A stretch of 64,000 nucleotides of DNA from Thamnaconus septentrionalis. Taxonomy: Eukaryota > Chordata > Actinopteri > Tetraodontiformes > Monacanthidae. The position numbers and the translations under genes are program-made. The stretch is from contig CM020507.1 in the NCBI GenBank assembly GCA_009823395.1, positions 8,438,501 to 8,502,500 on the forward strand. Reading direction: 5' to 3'. Shown here one piece after another: positions 1-10,880 of the stretch; position 1 is the stretch's first letter, and each line of letters opens with the position of its first letter. The notes beneath the pieces are model-generated. The model made no database searches. It saw only the letters and a program-made list of their open reading frames with translations, and was not told the DNA's origin.

Positions 1-459
1 CGACTGCAACCCTGCTGAATCCATTGACCTAGTTCGCACTGTACCCGGCAGCGCAACTTTGTTGACATTTGAATGGGAACAGAAGTCATTGGACGTCCAG
101 TCACCAGGTACACGCGTGCACCTGCGGGGGGTGGGGGGAGGATGTGAGGTGGAGGGGTGGAGGGTGTTGCGGCGCACGTGCGGGGCTCTTCCTGCGTAGG
201 GGTGGCCGCTGCTTGTCCGTACACACACACACACACAAACAATGCTGTCGCGTTTGTGCCAGGCAGACAGAACCTGGCGTGGGTGCGCCCCCGTTCTCCG
301 CCTCGTCAATGGAAGCCGCTCGGTGAGCTAAAGCTGACGTCCTGGCACAGCGCCATCTGATGGGGACGCCTCTTTCACTGGGAGCCTAACCCTAACCCCC
401 CCCCCCAAGAAAAAAAAAAAAAAAAAAAGCAGAGCGACGCGAGTCGGAGCCCTTTTCCA

Positions 460-460
<1 letters not shown>

Positions 461-499
<39 letters not shown>

Positions 500-525
500 T
501 ATTATTATTATTATTATTATTATAA
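461..525. repeat. (TTA)n trinucleotide microsatellite
   Basis: About 65 bases of almost pure TTA/ATT units with one interruption near 497, upstream of lipg. Confidence 0.95.
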
Positions 526-739
526 GTATTATATTTCCCCCATTGACGCGGAGAGGCTGTTTCTGGGCTTACGACGATTTTCACGGAAAAAATGAGACGC
601 ACAAAAATCCGTGCGCGTGCCCTACTACCTCCCCAATCGTCTTGACGCACTCACTGTTTGGGTCCGTGTTGGAAGTTCGCACTGTGAGCCAGATGAACTT
701 CATAACCCGCTACGAGTCGCTGGATTTTATTTTATTTTA

Positions 740-741
<2 letters not shown>

Positions 742-790
<49 letters not shown>
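742..790. repeat. (TG)n dinucleotide microsatellite
   Basis: Uninterrupted GT units about 110 bases upstream of the putative lipg CCAAT box. Such tracts are usually length-polymorphic. Confidence 0.95.
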
Positions 791-899
791 GCGTCAGCCG
801 CGCAAAGGGTTAAAAAAGCAGCGCGCAACGTGAGACGCCTACTACAACTTTCATTCAGTCGTCGCCACGCCCTCGACGTATAGAAATTGGGGGGCTTGA

Positions 900-961
900 C
901 CAATGAGACGCGAGGTAGATCAGCCGATGATCAGATGACTGAAAAGAGGAAAGTATTTAAA
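900..961 (+). promoter_or_regulatory. Putative lipg core promoter (CCAAT box and TATA-like element)
   Basis: A CCAAT motif at 900-904 is followed about 50 bases later by a TATA-like TATTTAAA at 954-961. The spacing fits a standard RNA polymerase II promoter. A start site about 30 bases downstream would give a 5'UTR of roughly 220 bases, carrying a long T-run at 1053-1081, before the lipg ATG at 1211. This is inferred from motifs only. Confidence 0.4.
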
Positions 962-1210
962 ACTCTAATCACACGCTGGATGTGAGTTCAAACGTTCCGG
1001 ACCTTCCACTGAGTCGCGCCACCCGGCTCTTGTTCTTTTGTCATCAGTGGATCTTTTTTTTTTCTTTTTTTTTTTTTTTTTAACCGGTCACCCATCCGCG
1101 GCTCTGCCACGACCACCACCAGCAGCAGCACCAGCAGCAGCCAACACAAGTGTGCTTTACATCCCACAGGAAACTCATTTGTTTCCCTCTCCTCGGCGCG
1201 TGTCTGAGAG

Positions 1211-4200
1211 ATGATGCATAACGCGTCCCGGCTATGGATTTTCCTTCAGTGCGCCGCCGCGTGCTTTTCATTCGTTCTCGGGGAAAGCGCTGCGCTCAAA
1301 GGTAAGACTGGGCTCAGCGTCTATTGTTCATCCATTCCTGTCATTGATCAGTGTGCGCTTTGGAGAGTTTGGGGTGCGGTGTCAGAACCTCCAGCGCCTT
1401 CAAATGTGAATTAGGCCAAATATGCGGGTTGGGATTTTGTTTTTGTTTTTTAAAGGGGGAAGATGGGGTGAATAGTGACTTATAACATTGATTTGTTGAG
1501 TGAATTGTGTATTGTGTGTGAAATTTGGCCGATTCCGGGTCGAGCAAGTGCAGTAGCTGCAGTAGCCGTGCGGTGTGAGCCGGAAAAACGGGAACGGATT
1601 GAATTAAAAGGCGATATCGCGGCGACGTGTTTTTTTTTGGGGGGGGGGCACGATTGACGCGCGGCTCCAGGTGGAGGAGGAGGAGGAGGAGGACGACGAC
1701 ACGCACAACAGTGCCACGTCTGTGCGAGTCATTCGGGGAAGATGTTCCGCTGAATCCGCGCTTCACCGCCAACCGCCTCCGGGAAAACCCAGCTGGCCAG
1801 AAAACAGAGCGACTCGGACAGAGTTGAGAGAGGATTTTTAACATCGAGTCTCCCAGACCGGAGTGACTGAATTCGATTCTAATCCGATATAACCGAAACG
1901 CCAAGACCTCCTGATGCCAAGACGCGGTTTCCTCTAATTAAAGCGGCTCCTTTCAGCTGTCGGTAATTGTGCAGGCTCCGCCCCGGACAAGAGTGCACAT
2001 GTGCAAGGTCCCGATATAATGACTTTAGCTGCGGAGATGTGCACGTCAAAGCGAATTGAAAAAAAAAAAAAAAGAAAAAAAAAATTGGCTTGCTGGCTGA
2101 CTCTGTCATTAATACAGCTTGCACGCAGCCTGCATTATTGTAGCAGATGTCTGTGCCGCTCCCTAAAACTGTCGTACCGCATTTTATTTTTAAATACACG
2201 AGTTTGTTGGCATCAGAAATCAGGGCAACCTCTTTCAGTTTAATTTTATCCCTTCATGAAAATCTATCAAAATATCAAAACATTTATTTATTTATTTTCT
2301 TGCTGTGCTTTGTAGGCAATGAAGGCGGATTTGATGAACTGTCAACAACAGAAAGCCCCACCCTCAGCGAAACCATCAAGTACAACATGAGGAAGAGTTT
2401 AGACCTGGAACAGGAGGGCTGCTACCTGGAGGTCGGCAAGAAGGAGTGTCTAGAGGAGTGTGGCTTCAATGTCACAGCCAAGACCATCTTCATCATCCAC
2501 GGCTGGACGGTAATTTATTCATCCGGCATCTACCCCTGTCTTATTTTTTTTTTTCTTTATTGGCAAAAGTACAATTGGCAAACTCCATCCCAGGAGTCAA
2601 AAGTAGGACGGATGTAGCTACACAGCCACCGGTGAGCTCTTTGATCACTGGAATGTATCACGTGGGCGTGAGCAAGCGGTGCAGCAGGGTATCGGAGAGA
2701 GGTCGGCGGGTCCCCGCCTGGATGCTGTGAATGATTCCTGTTGTATGATTTTGCTCCTCACAGATGAGTGGAATTTTTGAGAGCTGGATGCAAAAGCTGG
2801 TGTCGGCGGTGATGCAGCGTGAAAGCGAAGCCAACGTGGTGGTCGTCAACTGGGTGTCCATGGCCCAGCAGCTGTACCCCGACGCCGTCAACCACACCGT
2901 CACTGTCGGCCGGGACATCGCCGACCTGCTCGACTGGCTGCAGGTGAGCCGCGGCGCGACCCTCAGCAGAACCTCTGTGGAGGGGCCACACGTATAACCT
3001 CATTTTTATTTGTTGTATGGTGATATTATGTTTGGAAGCTCAATAGTCAAATGCAAAAAAACCTTCTGTCTTTCCATTTGGTTGACCCAAAATGAGAGCT
3101 TCAGTGCTTCTCTTGAGCTTCTCAGATATGTCCAGGCTTCTTATCAGTGGCAAAACGATATCCAAGTTTACTTGTTGCTCTTTCCTTGAACCCACTGCAC
3201 GAAGCCGTAGCTCGAGTATTTTCTTGTGTGCACACACTCGATAGTTTGTCTTTTGAAGTGCCCCTTTTAGCTCAGTGATGAGCGTTGAGATGCAAAGGAT
3301 TTAATGAGGACTGCAGTCTATTTGGTTCTTCCAATGCAAAGACAACAGGCGCCATTCACCGGGACTGTCACAGAATTGGACCAGCGCACGAATGGCTAGC
3401 GAAGAGAGTCTTAGGCAGCCGTCCACGCGGTTGTAAATGCAGACAAAGGGCATTTTATGGGGGACAAACTGAGACAGATGGTGGAGGCGCTGTTGCATGG
3501 AAGAGACTGTGTGCGGGTTCTGTTCGGGTTAACCGAGCTTCGCTCAGCTGCGGGCATGACTGATCGCCGCTGGCCGCAGCCCAGGATCTGTCCACTGTGG
3601 GCTAGAGTTTGGTTGGCGGCAGCTGATAACGCGCTGCGAATTTCTTCTCCCAACAGGACGAGCGGCAGCTCCCGCTGGAGAACGTGCACCTGATTGGCTA
3701 CAGTTTAGGCGCTCACGTAGCCGGGTACGCGGGGACGTACGTGCGCGGGACCATCGGCAGAATCACCGGTGGGTGAAGTCGCGACTCTGGCGAACAAACT
3801 TCTTCCTGTGCGAGAGCGACCGGTGTAACTGAGCTTTGTCTCGTTGCTTCCGACAGGTCTCGATCCGGCCGGCCCCATGTTCGAGGGCGTCCAGAAGGAG
3901 AACCGACTCTCTCCCGATGATGCCGACTTTGTGGACGTTCTGCACACCTATACCCGAGAAGCTTTGGGCCTCAGCATTGGGATCCAGCAGCCCATCGGGG
4001 ACATTGACATCTACCCCAATGGTGGTGAAGTGCAGCCCGGCTGCACTCTGGGGGACGTCCTGTCAATGGCTGGAAGTAAGTTCTTCTCGTGCGCCTCTTG
4101 CCTGCACTCAGTCCCAACTTCTCACCAGACTCAAAATTCAAATTTCCTTTATTTGGGTCAGTCCTCCAAACGATCAGCTGACGGCGATTGTAGCGCAAGT

Positions 4201-5534
4201 TATCTTCTCTCACTGTGGACTCAACCTGCTTCCCCCTTCCCTCCTTCTTTCCTCCAGACTTCATGGAGGTGATGAAGTGCGAGCACGAGCGGGCCGTGCA
4301 CTTGTTTGTGGACTCCTTGATGAACAGGGACCACATGAGCTTCGCCTTCCAGTGCACCGACCCCGCTCGCTTCAGGAAGGGCATCTGCCTCAGCTGCCGC
4401 AAGAACCGCTGCAACAACATCGGCTACAACACCAGGAAGATGCGCAAGAGGCGCAACAGCAAAATGTACCTGAAGACGCGCGCTGACACGCCGTTCGGAG
4501 GTGAGTGGCGGCTCAGTTGTGACCTACTAATTGCTTATCTTACCCCCAACCATCGTAGTGTTTACCGACAATAGTAGAATACGCTCTGCTCCGCGTTGTG
4601 ACTCTTCTTATCTCGAACCTTATCGATGACTTGGCTTGTCAGCGAAGCACTACCTACACCTACTGTGTGTATATACACATGGAGTTAAAAGTTAACATGG
4701 TTGTGTGTTTTCTTTGAAGGCTACCACTATCAAATGAAGATGCACGTGTTCAACAGGAAGCAGTTTGACAACGCCGACCCAACCTTCCAGGTCAAGCTCT
4801 ACGGCGCCAGCGAAGACACAAATGAAATCTATGTTGATGCGTAAGTGCAACACCGAGACCCTTTCTGTGTCCATACATTTATTTAAAAGGTGGAAAATCC
4901 AGAATCTTTCCCAAAAGTTTTTTAACGCTCTGAATTTTCTGTCCTTTCTTCAGCCACGACGGCATCATTGGCCTGAACCTGACCAACACCTTCCTGGTGT
5001 TTACTGAAGACGATATTGGAGACCTGTTGAAAATTCGTCTGACCTGGGAAGGAGAGGCTGAAACCTGGAACTCAGTCTGGAAGAACTTTAGGAAATCCTT
5101 CTGGAGCTGGGACCCAAATCCTACCAAACCAATTCTTCAAGTCCGCAGGATCCGCGTGAAAGCCGGCGAGACGCAGAAAAAGTAAGCAGAGGGAGCCGGT
5201 GGCAAGATGCTGCAGTCGCAAAACTGTTTCTCTTTGAGGGAGTTTGCTGAGGTTTCGTGCTCTGTCGCAGGTTCACTTTCTGTGCCCAAGACCCTGAAAA
5301 AACTGAGATTTCCCCAGGGGACTCGATAACGTACGTCAAATGTCGTGACGGCTGGGAGGTTAAGCCAAGAAAACGGTAAGAAACACAAGAACATTTTGAA
5401 TATTTTCTGTATCTTTCTGTGGAATCATATTTGATTATCATAAAGCTTTTCTACCATCTTTTGTGCTCACATTTCAAGTTAATAAAACCTCTATTTTTTT
5501 TATTTTTTTAATTACCGACAGGTTACCCATGTAA
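1211..5534 (+). CDS. lipg: Endothelial lipase (lipg), 10 coding exons, 501 aa
   Basis: This is a secreted triglyceride-lipase-family enzyme; the family member EL hydrolyses HDL phospholipid at the endothelial surface. Coding exons: 1211-1301, 2316-2509, 2764-2943, 3657-3768, 3857-4075, 4258-4500, 4720-4840, 4954-5181, 5271-5375, 5522-5534. All introns are GT-AG and phases agree. Residues 1 to about 24 form a signal peptide. The oxyanion-region HGWT ends exon 2. The nucleophile elbow GYSLG gives Ser171, followed by Asp195 in LDPAGP and His275 in CEHERAVH. A Cys-bounded lid precedes His275. A basic heparin-binding cluster (RKNRC) and RKRR at 328-331, matching the proprotein-convertase site of human EL, mark the hinge; a C-terminal PLAT domain follows. 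Length (human 500 aa) and the sequence around the hinge favour LIPG over LPL. The first of two adjacent ATGs was taken as start. Confidence 0.95.
5481..5486 (+). terminator. Possible intronic polyadenylation signal in lipg intron 9
   Basis: AATAAA lies inside the last intron, 36 bases before exon 10. If intron 9 is retained, the frame reads CGG then TAA at the donor, so a transcript ending here would encode a protein only three residues shorter. Confidence 0.3.
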
Positions 5535-6340
5535 CAACTCGGCTTTTCAACCACCAATGCACCGTCACCAATGGGGACCCATCATGGAAGAAGCGTGGGC
5601 TTCTCTTTGTTTAAGCACTTTTCTGGGGACGAGGACTGATCATTACAACATGGGGCGGGGCTTGACAGGACTCTTAAATGCACATGGAAAGGTTCCCTTT
5701 TCTTCTTCTTCTGGAGGGTAGAGCTCTAGAATCTGTCCAGCCTGTGGTGGGCGAGGCTGGAAAATGAGGCACAACGCTGAGGGCAATGAAAGATCACCTG
5801 AGGGGAAGCAGAATGCTATGTTTGGACTAGTGACATAGTAGGATACAAATCTGTACCAGGGACATGCATAAAGTATAGTCGCTGTACTGTAAATTTTAAA
5901 TATTATTTTTATTTATACAAAAAAGAAGCGGAAAGCACTGCAAGACCAATGTTATTTATCAGAACACTACCCTTGATGACTTGTATGTGGTATTTGTTCC
6001 TTCTAGATGCAGTATTTGTGTGTCTGTGAATGTGTGTGGCACTGTGTGTATGTGTGTGTGTGTGTGTGTGTGTTGGGTTCTTGGTGCTTGTTGAGACCAA
6101 GGAGTGTGCCTTTCTGCTGAGAGATTACAATACACTGTACAAGTGAAGGAGATACCTGATCTCGCTGCACACAGCCTTTGTGACGTATTGTTTTTTTTTT
6201 TGTGCAAAATGTTACCGTCTATGTATGTGGCCTAATTTTTGTGGGGTGTGTTTATGTACATAATGTAAATAGCTATTTTTTTTTTTTTTCTTTCTTTTTT
6301 TTTCCCGAGAAAAAAATAAATTCACCTGTTATTTGTAGAA
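5535..6340 (+). other. lipg 3' untranslated region
   Basis: About 0.8 kb runs from the stop codon to just past the AATAAA at 6315-6320. It is AT-rich with a (TG)n tract near 6046-6074 and T-runs near 6190 and 6275. The extent is inferred from the polyadenylation signal. Confidence 0.6.
6315..6320 (+). terminator. lipg polyadenylation signal
   Basis: A canonical AATAAA about 780 bases after the lipg stop, and the first one in the 3' flank after the coding end. Confidence 0.6.
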
Positions 6341-9300
6341 AACGCCTCCTGTTCTTTGAATCGTCACATCTGCTGAGACGTTCCTCGCCTATGCCTCACT
6401 AAGATTAGTGGTTCTTGAACACTGTCCTTTGCTGGTAATCGCAGGTTTCAAGTTTCCCAAAACCACAAACTGAAAAACTACTACTACATCTTGATCTTCT
6501 CCTTTTTTTCTTTAATTCTTACATGCATTGCTTTACGCAAGGTGCATTGTTCAAGTACGGAAAATGTAGGACGTTCCCAGAGCTTTTTATTACGGTCTTT
6601 TGCTCTTGAGTTATATTGCACTATGTACGCTATAATGCAAAATGTTGTTTGCAGAGATGCGCTAACTTTCCCAAATTAAGCTGCAGCTGCACATGAACCA
6701 AAATTTGTGCTTGTTGCCTTGAACAAATAATTAACATGCACCTCTACCAATATAAAAACAAACCAGCTTTCCTCGTTCCAAATTAAACCTTAATATTTGA
6801 GAAACATTTGTGTGTGTGTGTTGATCTAAAAGTCGCGTATTTTGTCGGGACGGATTGAGCAATTGTAGCGGCCGAGACAAAGAGAATAAGATGAAACTAA
6901 GCCGCGATGTGGTGTATCCGCTCTTAGTCAACACAACAACAATGCAGAACAATGTGTGGTCCAACCACACACCCATCCTCTGTCCAGTTTCGGGAAATAA
7001 CTTGAGGGTTCCTCATGAAGTGATATTCCAAAAGAACATTTCATGTTGAGGCAGAGCTTGTACGTCCTTTGTGATGACTCCCTTATACTTTTTATCTTTG
7101 CATCCCTGATATTTCTTACAACACTTTCTTGGACAACGTTCTGTTCTCGTTGAATCTTGTTGAAGCGAGTGGTGACCTATTTTCCTCAGGACTAAAAAAA
7201 CCATCCCATGATTCATGCCGTGGAAGGCCTGACATTCCAACCACTGCCGGTATGGTGACTCATTTCAGTTGTGCATGTGCTTGTCTCCTCAACCTTGGTG
7301 ACGCCATATCGCCTGTTGGAAAAATACCTCTTGGCACATCGTTTTACCAGCTCAGCTTGAGGTAAAAGTGTCTTGGCTGCGCAGCGGTTATAAACTTAAA
7401 CCAAACCTTACCACAGTGTCTGACTGTGTGAACTGTTGGTTGGCTGGCTACCAATGCTGGTAGTGTCTCCTTTTGCAGGAACAATTTCCAATGATTAAGA
7501 AATGAAATTCTATGTTCCTGTTGCTCTTCAACCATTGTGGCAGGCAGTTAGATGACTGAAATTAATTGTGATGTGCTTTATTTTGTATTTTTGTGCTGTA
7601 TACTGCTGTATACTGTATGCTGTACACTGTATTCATACAGGGAAGAGATATGGGGAATAGAAACAACCTTAAGAACAAAACGGTGAATTTCTGAAGACAA
7701 ACCCAGGCAAGAGTTTTGCTTTTATCTTTTATTTCAACGGTCTACTGCCTGAATTGGTCTTTGGTTTGGCAGCTCAGCGTCAGGTCACATATTGGGTTTC
7801 ATGCCAAACCATTAGTTTTTCACATCAAACCTAGATTAGAATGTGAGAAACAGGAAGATGTTGCACCATCTTCAAAGCTCCACAGACAAAAATAAAAAGC
7901 CAGACAAAACACTGAGGCTTCTATCCCCCCCTTTGAACTAACAATTACGGAAAAGGGAATGCGTTGCATTCAACGCAATAGCACAGCACTGCAGCCGTGA
8001 GACACCCAGAGTCGCTGCATCCGACAGAGTGGTGATTTGGGTCTCAGACGACAAATTGAGGAAATCGATCTATTGAAAGAGACGTCCTTCACGCCACGTC
8101 TCGCTCAGTATTCCCAAATACGCCCTGACTGACGCTCTGTTGTGCACTGTTGTCCACGCGTCCTGCAGATTAGGGAGTGCTGCAGTGCTGCACATCACCA
8201 CATCAGCATCTGGCCCCTGGATCAACAGAAAGGGCGGGGAGCAGGAGGCGGGGTCAGTAACCTCACATTACCCTCGCACTCGCCATTCTAAGACAGCTGT
8301 GCAGTTCCAGTGGAAACTTGTCAAGAGGGGGAACCCTTTCGGACTGAAGAGTCCCATAGTGGCGCAGTGAATGCGGAGCGCCATAAGTGATTCCGATGAT
8401 GAGAGGGGAAAGCGCTGAGCTCACCTGGGCCTGATTCCCAGTAGGACCTCCTCCAGGCCTTCTTGGAAAGTGGAAGGACAAGAGAGGAGTGGCACATATA
8501 ACTTTACATGCCTGTATTTGAACAAATAATTTCCAGGACATTTGATCTGAAACCGTTGAGGAAGTAAATCACCGACGCTCCTATTTGGCCTGAAAACGTC
8601 AGGCTTCGTTTGGCTGTGAGAGTCCCGAAGATCATCGCCAGGTCCAGATACGAGCCTGTTGGTTTGGATGCTCATCTAATGTGTTGTTTGTGTTGGAGGT
8701 GAAACGATCAAAACTCAGATAACTGAGAAGGAAGGAAGGTCCTGCTGTTGCACTCGATACCCACACCAGACTCCCTGCAGTCCTGCTATCAGAGCCGGAA
8801 CGGCGAGTTTTATCACTGCTGGGTGGATGACACAACGGCCACAGGGGATGCAACCCCCGCAGGGGTTTGTCATAAATCAAATAATTAGCCTATTAGATTT
8901 ATGACAAACCCAACAACCCACTTTGGGTTTGTACTTTAGAGTAAACACGCTGACAGTAAGCGCAGCAGCGTGCCAGTATCACAAATGTGTTGGCGATAAG
9001 AGCAGTGGGAGTAAGAAAATAAAAAAACTCCCTTCTCAGCAGGAAAACATACCTCAATGTTCTGTAGCGCTTTCTGGACATATCTGGCGAGGGAAAGTGA
9101 AACCCAGTCATTCATATATTTACATTTGATCACACGAGGTTGGGCAGCGAGGCCAACAGGCTGTTCCAACTCTCGTTCTCACCAGCAGCACTTCCCGGCT
9201 CCTCCTGGGGAACCCCTTCGTGCCCCTGGGTGTGCTGTGCTATCAAAACCCCCTCGGCTATCGCGTTAAAATATTGACATGAAAATAAAAAAAAACAAAT

Positions 9301-10219
9301 AAATAATTAAATACATCAAAAATGTAGAAGTAATCCACAGATTCAGACAAGGATAAATCAAACTGATGTGGAAAAGGAGCAAACACCAACCGAGTCACCC
9401 ACCCACCCACCCACCCACGTAGGTCACGGCTCGTGTTCACTGCTCTGCGTCAGCAGTGGGGAATTTAGAGAACATATTTAGGCAATCATAAAATGACAGC
9501 TGTAAATAACACATCATATCCTTTGAAGTCAGTTTGTGTTGTACAGTGCACCTCGTGCTGTTTTTGTTTACACAAATCCACTCTGGCACCTGCCCGGTGC
9601 TGTTTAATTGCGTCATGTGTTCTACTGTTTGTTTGGGCCTGTTGACGGGGAGGACAATTTTCCATGAGACTCCTCGTGTGCCATTGGTGCATGTCTCCAA
9701 ACATGACACCGGGGGCTTCGGTGACGCACTTGTTCCCTTTGTGCTCACCTTGCATATCCAAAGTGTGTAGGATCGGTGTCAGGACTGGGCCAAGTGGTGC
9801 AAAAGGCATCTCAGCTGCTGTGGGTCACGAGTTGCTCACAAGATCAAAGTCTCTTTGGAGCAATTTCATCATCGGCAGTATTAACCTAACATCTTTATCT
9901 CTGGGCCAGACTGAGAGGGACGGCGGCCAATACAACAAACCCAATGAGAGTAAACCAACATTGAGGTGAATCATCTTCTGTTTGATGTTCCTCCACATCA
10001 GATCTTGTTGTAAGATTTTCCGATTTTAATCTCAGTTTTAATTAAGATTCCTCAATTTAAAGCTCATCTAACTTAAAGGGGGTTAAGAGTTTTCCTGGAA
10101 CTGAGTGTGTATTGTTAGTATTAGACAAAATGTGTCCCAGATTCTGAAAACACACGTTTTTCCCCAAAACCCGAAGAAGCCTCTCAGATCAAAGGTCCAT
10201 TTGCTTTCAACTTAACTCT
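6341..10219. other. Intergenic DNA, no gene seen
   Basis: No ORF here resembles a known protein or is flanked by convincing splice sites. Small features include tandem CTGTATAC-like units near 7590-7630, a perfect hairpin at 8863-8911 and a (CACC)n tract near 9397-9417. Confidence 0.55.
8863..8911. repeat. Perfect 16-bp inverted repeat with 17-base loop
   Basis: GGGTTTGTCATAAATC at 8863-8878 is exactly reverse-complementary to 8896-8911. The AT-rich loop contains AATAATTAG. It could be the core of a short foldback element. Confidence 0.85.
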
Positions 10220-10549
10220 CTAAGGTCTTGCACGTATTTCATTTAAGTCTTCATTGGCACTACAAATTGACACATCACTGATTTTACTGTTTGAGCTTTC
10301 TTCTTTATGATCATCTTTGGACTGGGGAAGTTTTATTACTTCCTTTTCATTTGTCTTTTGCAAGGAAACAAGGTTATCAAGTAAAGTGAAGTGAGACTTA
10401 AAAATGTCTTTCACACTTATGTTTGAGGCTGCTTCCTTGTCTGTGAAAAAGGTTACCACTAGTTCCTTTTTACATTTTAGAACTCTTCCCCTGGCAATTG
10501 CATCATCAGAATCAAAAGGGAGTGTTGAGGAACACGCTACTCTTAAATG
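10220..10549 (-). CDS. Unidentified minus-strand ORF (about 109 codons), possible exon or retrocopy
   Basis: The minus strand is open from the codon after TGA (10550-10552) to a TAG at 10220-10222. The translation has ordinary, non-repetitive composition: a more hydrophobic first half containing RGRVLKCKKEL and VVTFFTDKEAAS, then a charged Lys/Glu/Ser/Asn-rich C-terminal half. This looks more like a protein tail than a random ORF, which in this window is usually Cys/His/low-complexity-rich. I do not recognise the family. The only internal start candidates are a GTG and no early ATG, so if real it is a 3' exon or a fragment. It could also be part of a retrocopy or transposon, or chance. Confidence 0.25.
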   Translation of the reverse strand, partial: HLRVACSSTLPFDSDDAIARGRVLKCKKELVVTFFTDKEAASNISVKDIFKSHFTLLDNLVSLQKTNEKEVIKLPQSKDDHKEESSNSKISDVSICSANEDLNEIRARP

Positions 10550-10639
10550 TCAGCTGTGTCAAAATTTTAAGGAAGCCTGCTGTTAAATGAAGCTTGCCTG
10601 GTGGTCTTTTTTGTATTTAGCGCGCTGTCAGTTGGGCTT

Positions 10640-10880
10640 TCTTAAATACCGTGTTTCCTTAAAAAGTGGCAGCGCAAGATGGCAGCTAACTAAGGACAAG
10701 ACCCTTATTGCTCTCTGTATATTCCTATTTATATGAGAACTGTTCTCAGGGTAGGAAAACGTGCTAAACTTACTTTAATTATACTGCAATACACTTTTAT
10801 TAATGTATTTACAGGCAGAATGTTAAGCTTTTACCATAATTATAAATCAAGCTAAATTTTACACACTGGACCTTTAAGCT
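10640..10880 (-). mobile_element. Truncated MITE-like repeat, same family as the copy at 45610-45850
   Basis: About 70-80 bases ending near 10878 (AGCTTTTACC, then ATAAATCAAGC, then ACACACTGGACCTTTAA) match the reverse complement of the left end of the element in cspg4 intron 3. The far boundary near 10640 is a guess. Confidence 0.5.

Larger units (their letters stand above)
1..899. other. Region upstream of lipg, no gene seen
   Basis: No coding exon is recognisable. The stretch holds low-complexity DNA: a short C-run and A-run near 400-428, a (TTA)n tract at 461-525 and a (TG)n tract at 742-790. The short ORFs here are mostly translations of these tracts. Confidence 0.6.

Noticed and set aside
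375..650. Asn/Ile-repeat minus-strand protein
   Set aside because: Translation of the (TTA)n microsatellite.
3285..3563. 92-codon ORF in lipg intron 3
   Set aside because: It lies wholly inside an intron bounded by a good donor (2944) and acceptor (3656), overlaps minus-strand ORFs of similar size and resembles no protein I know.
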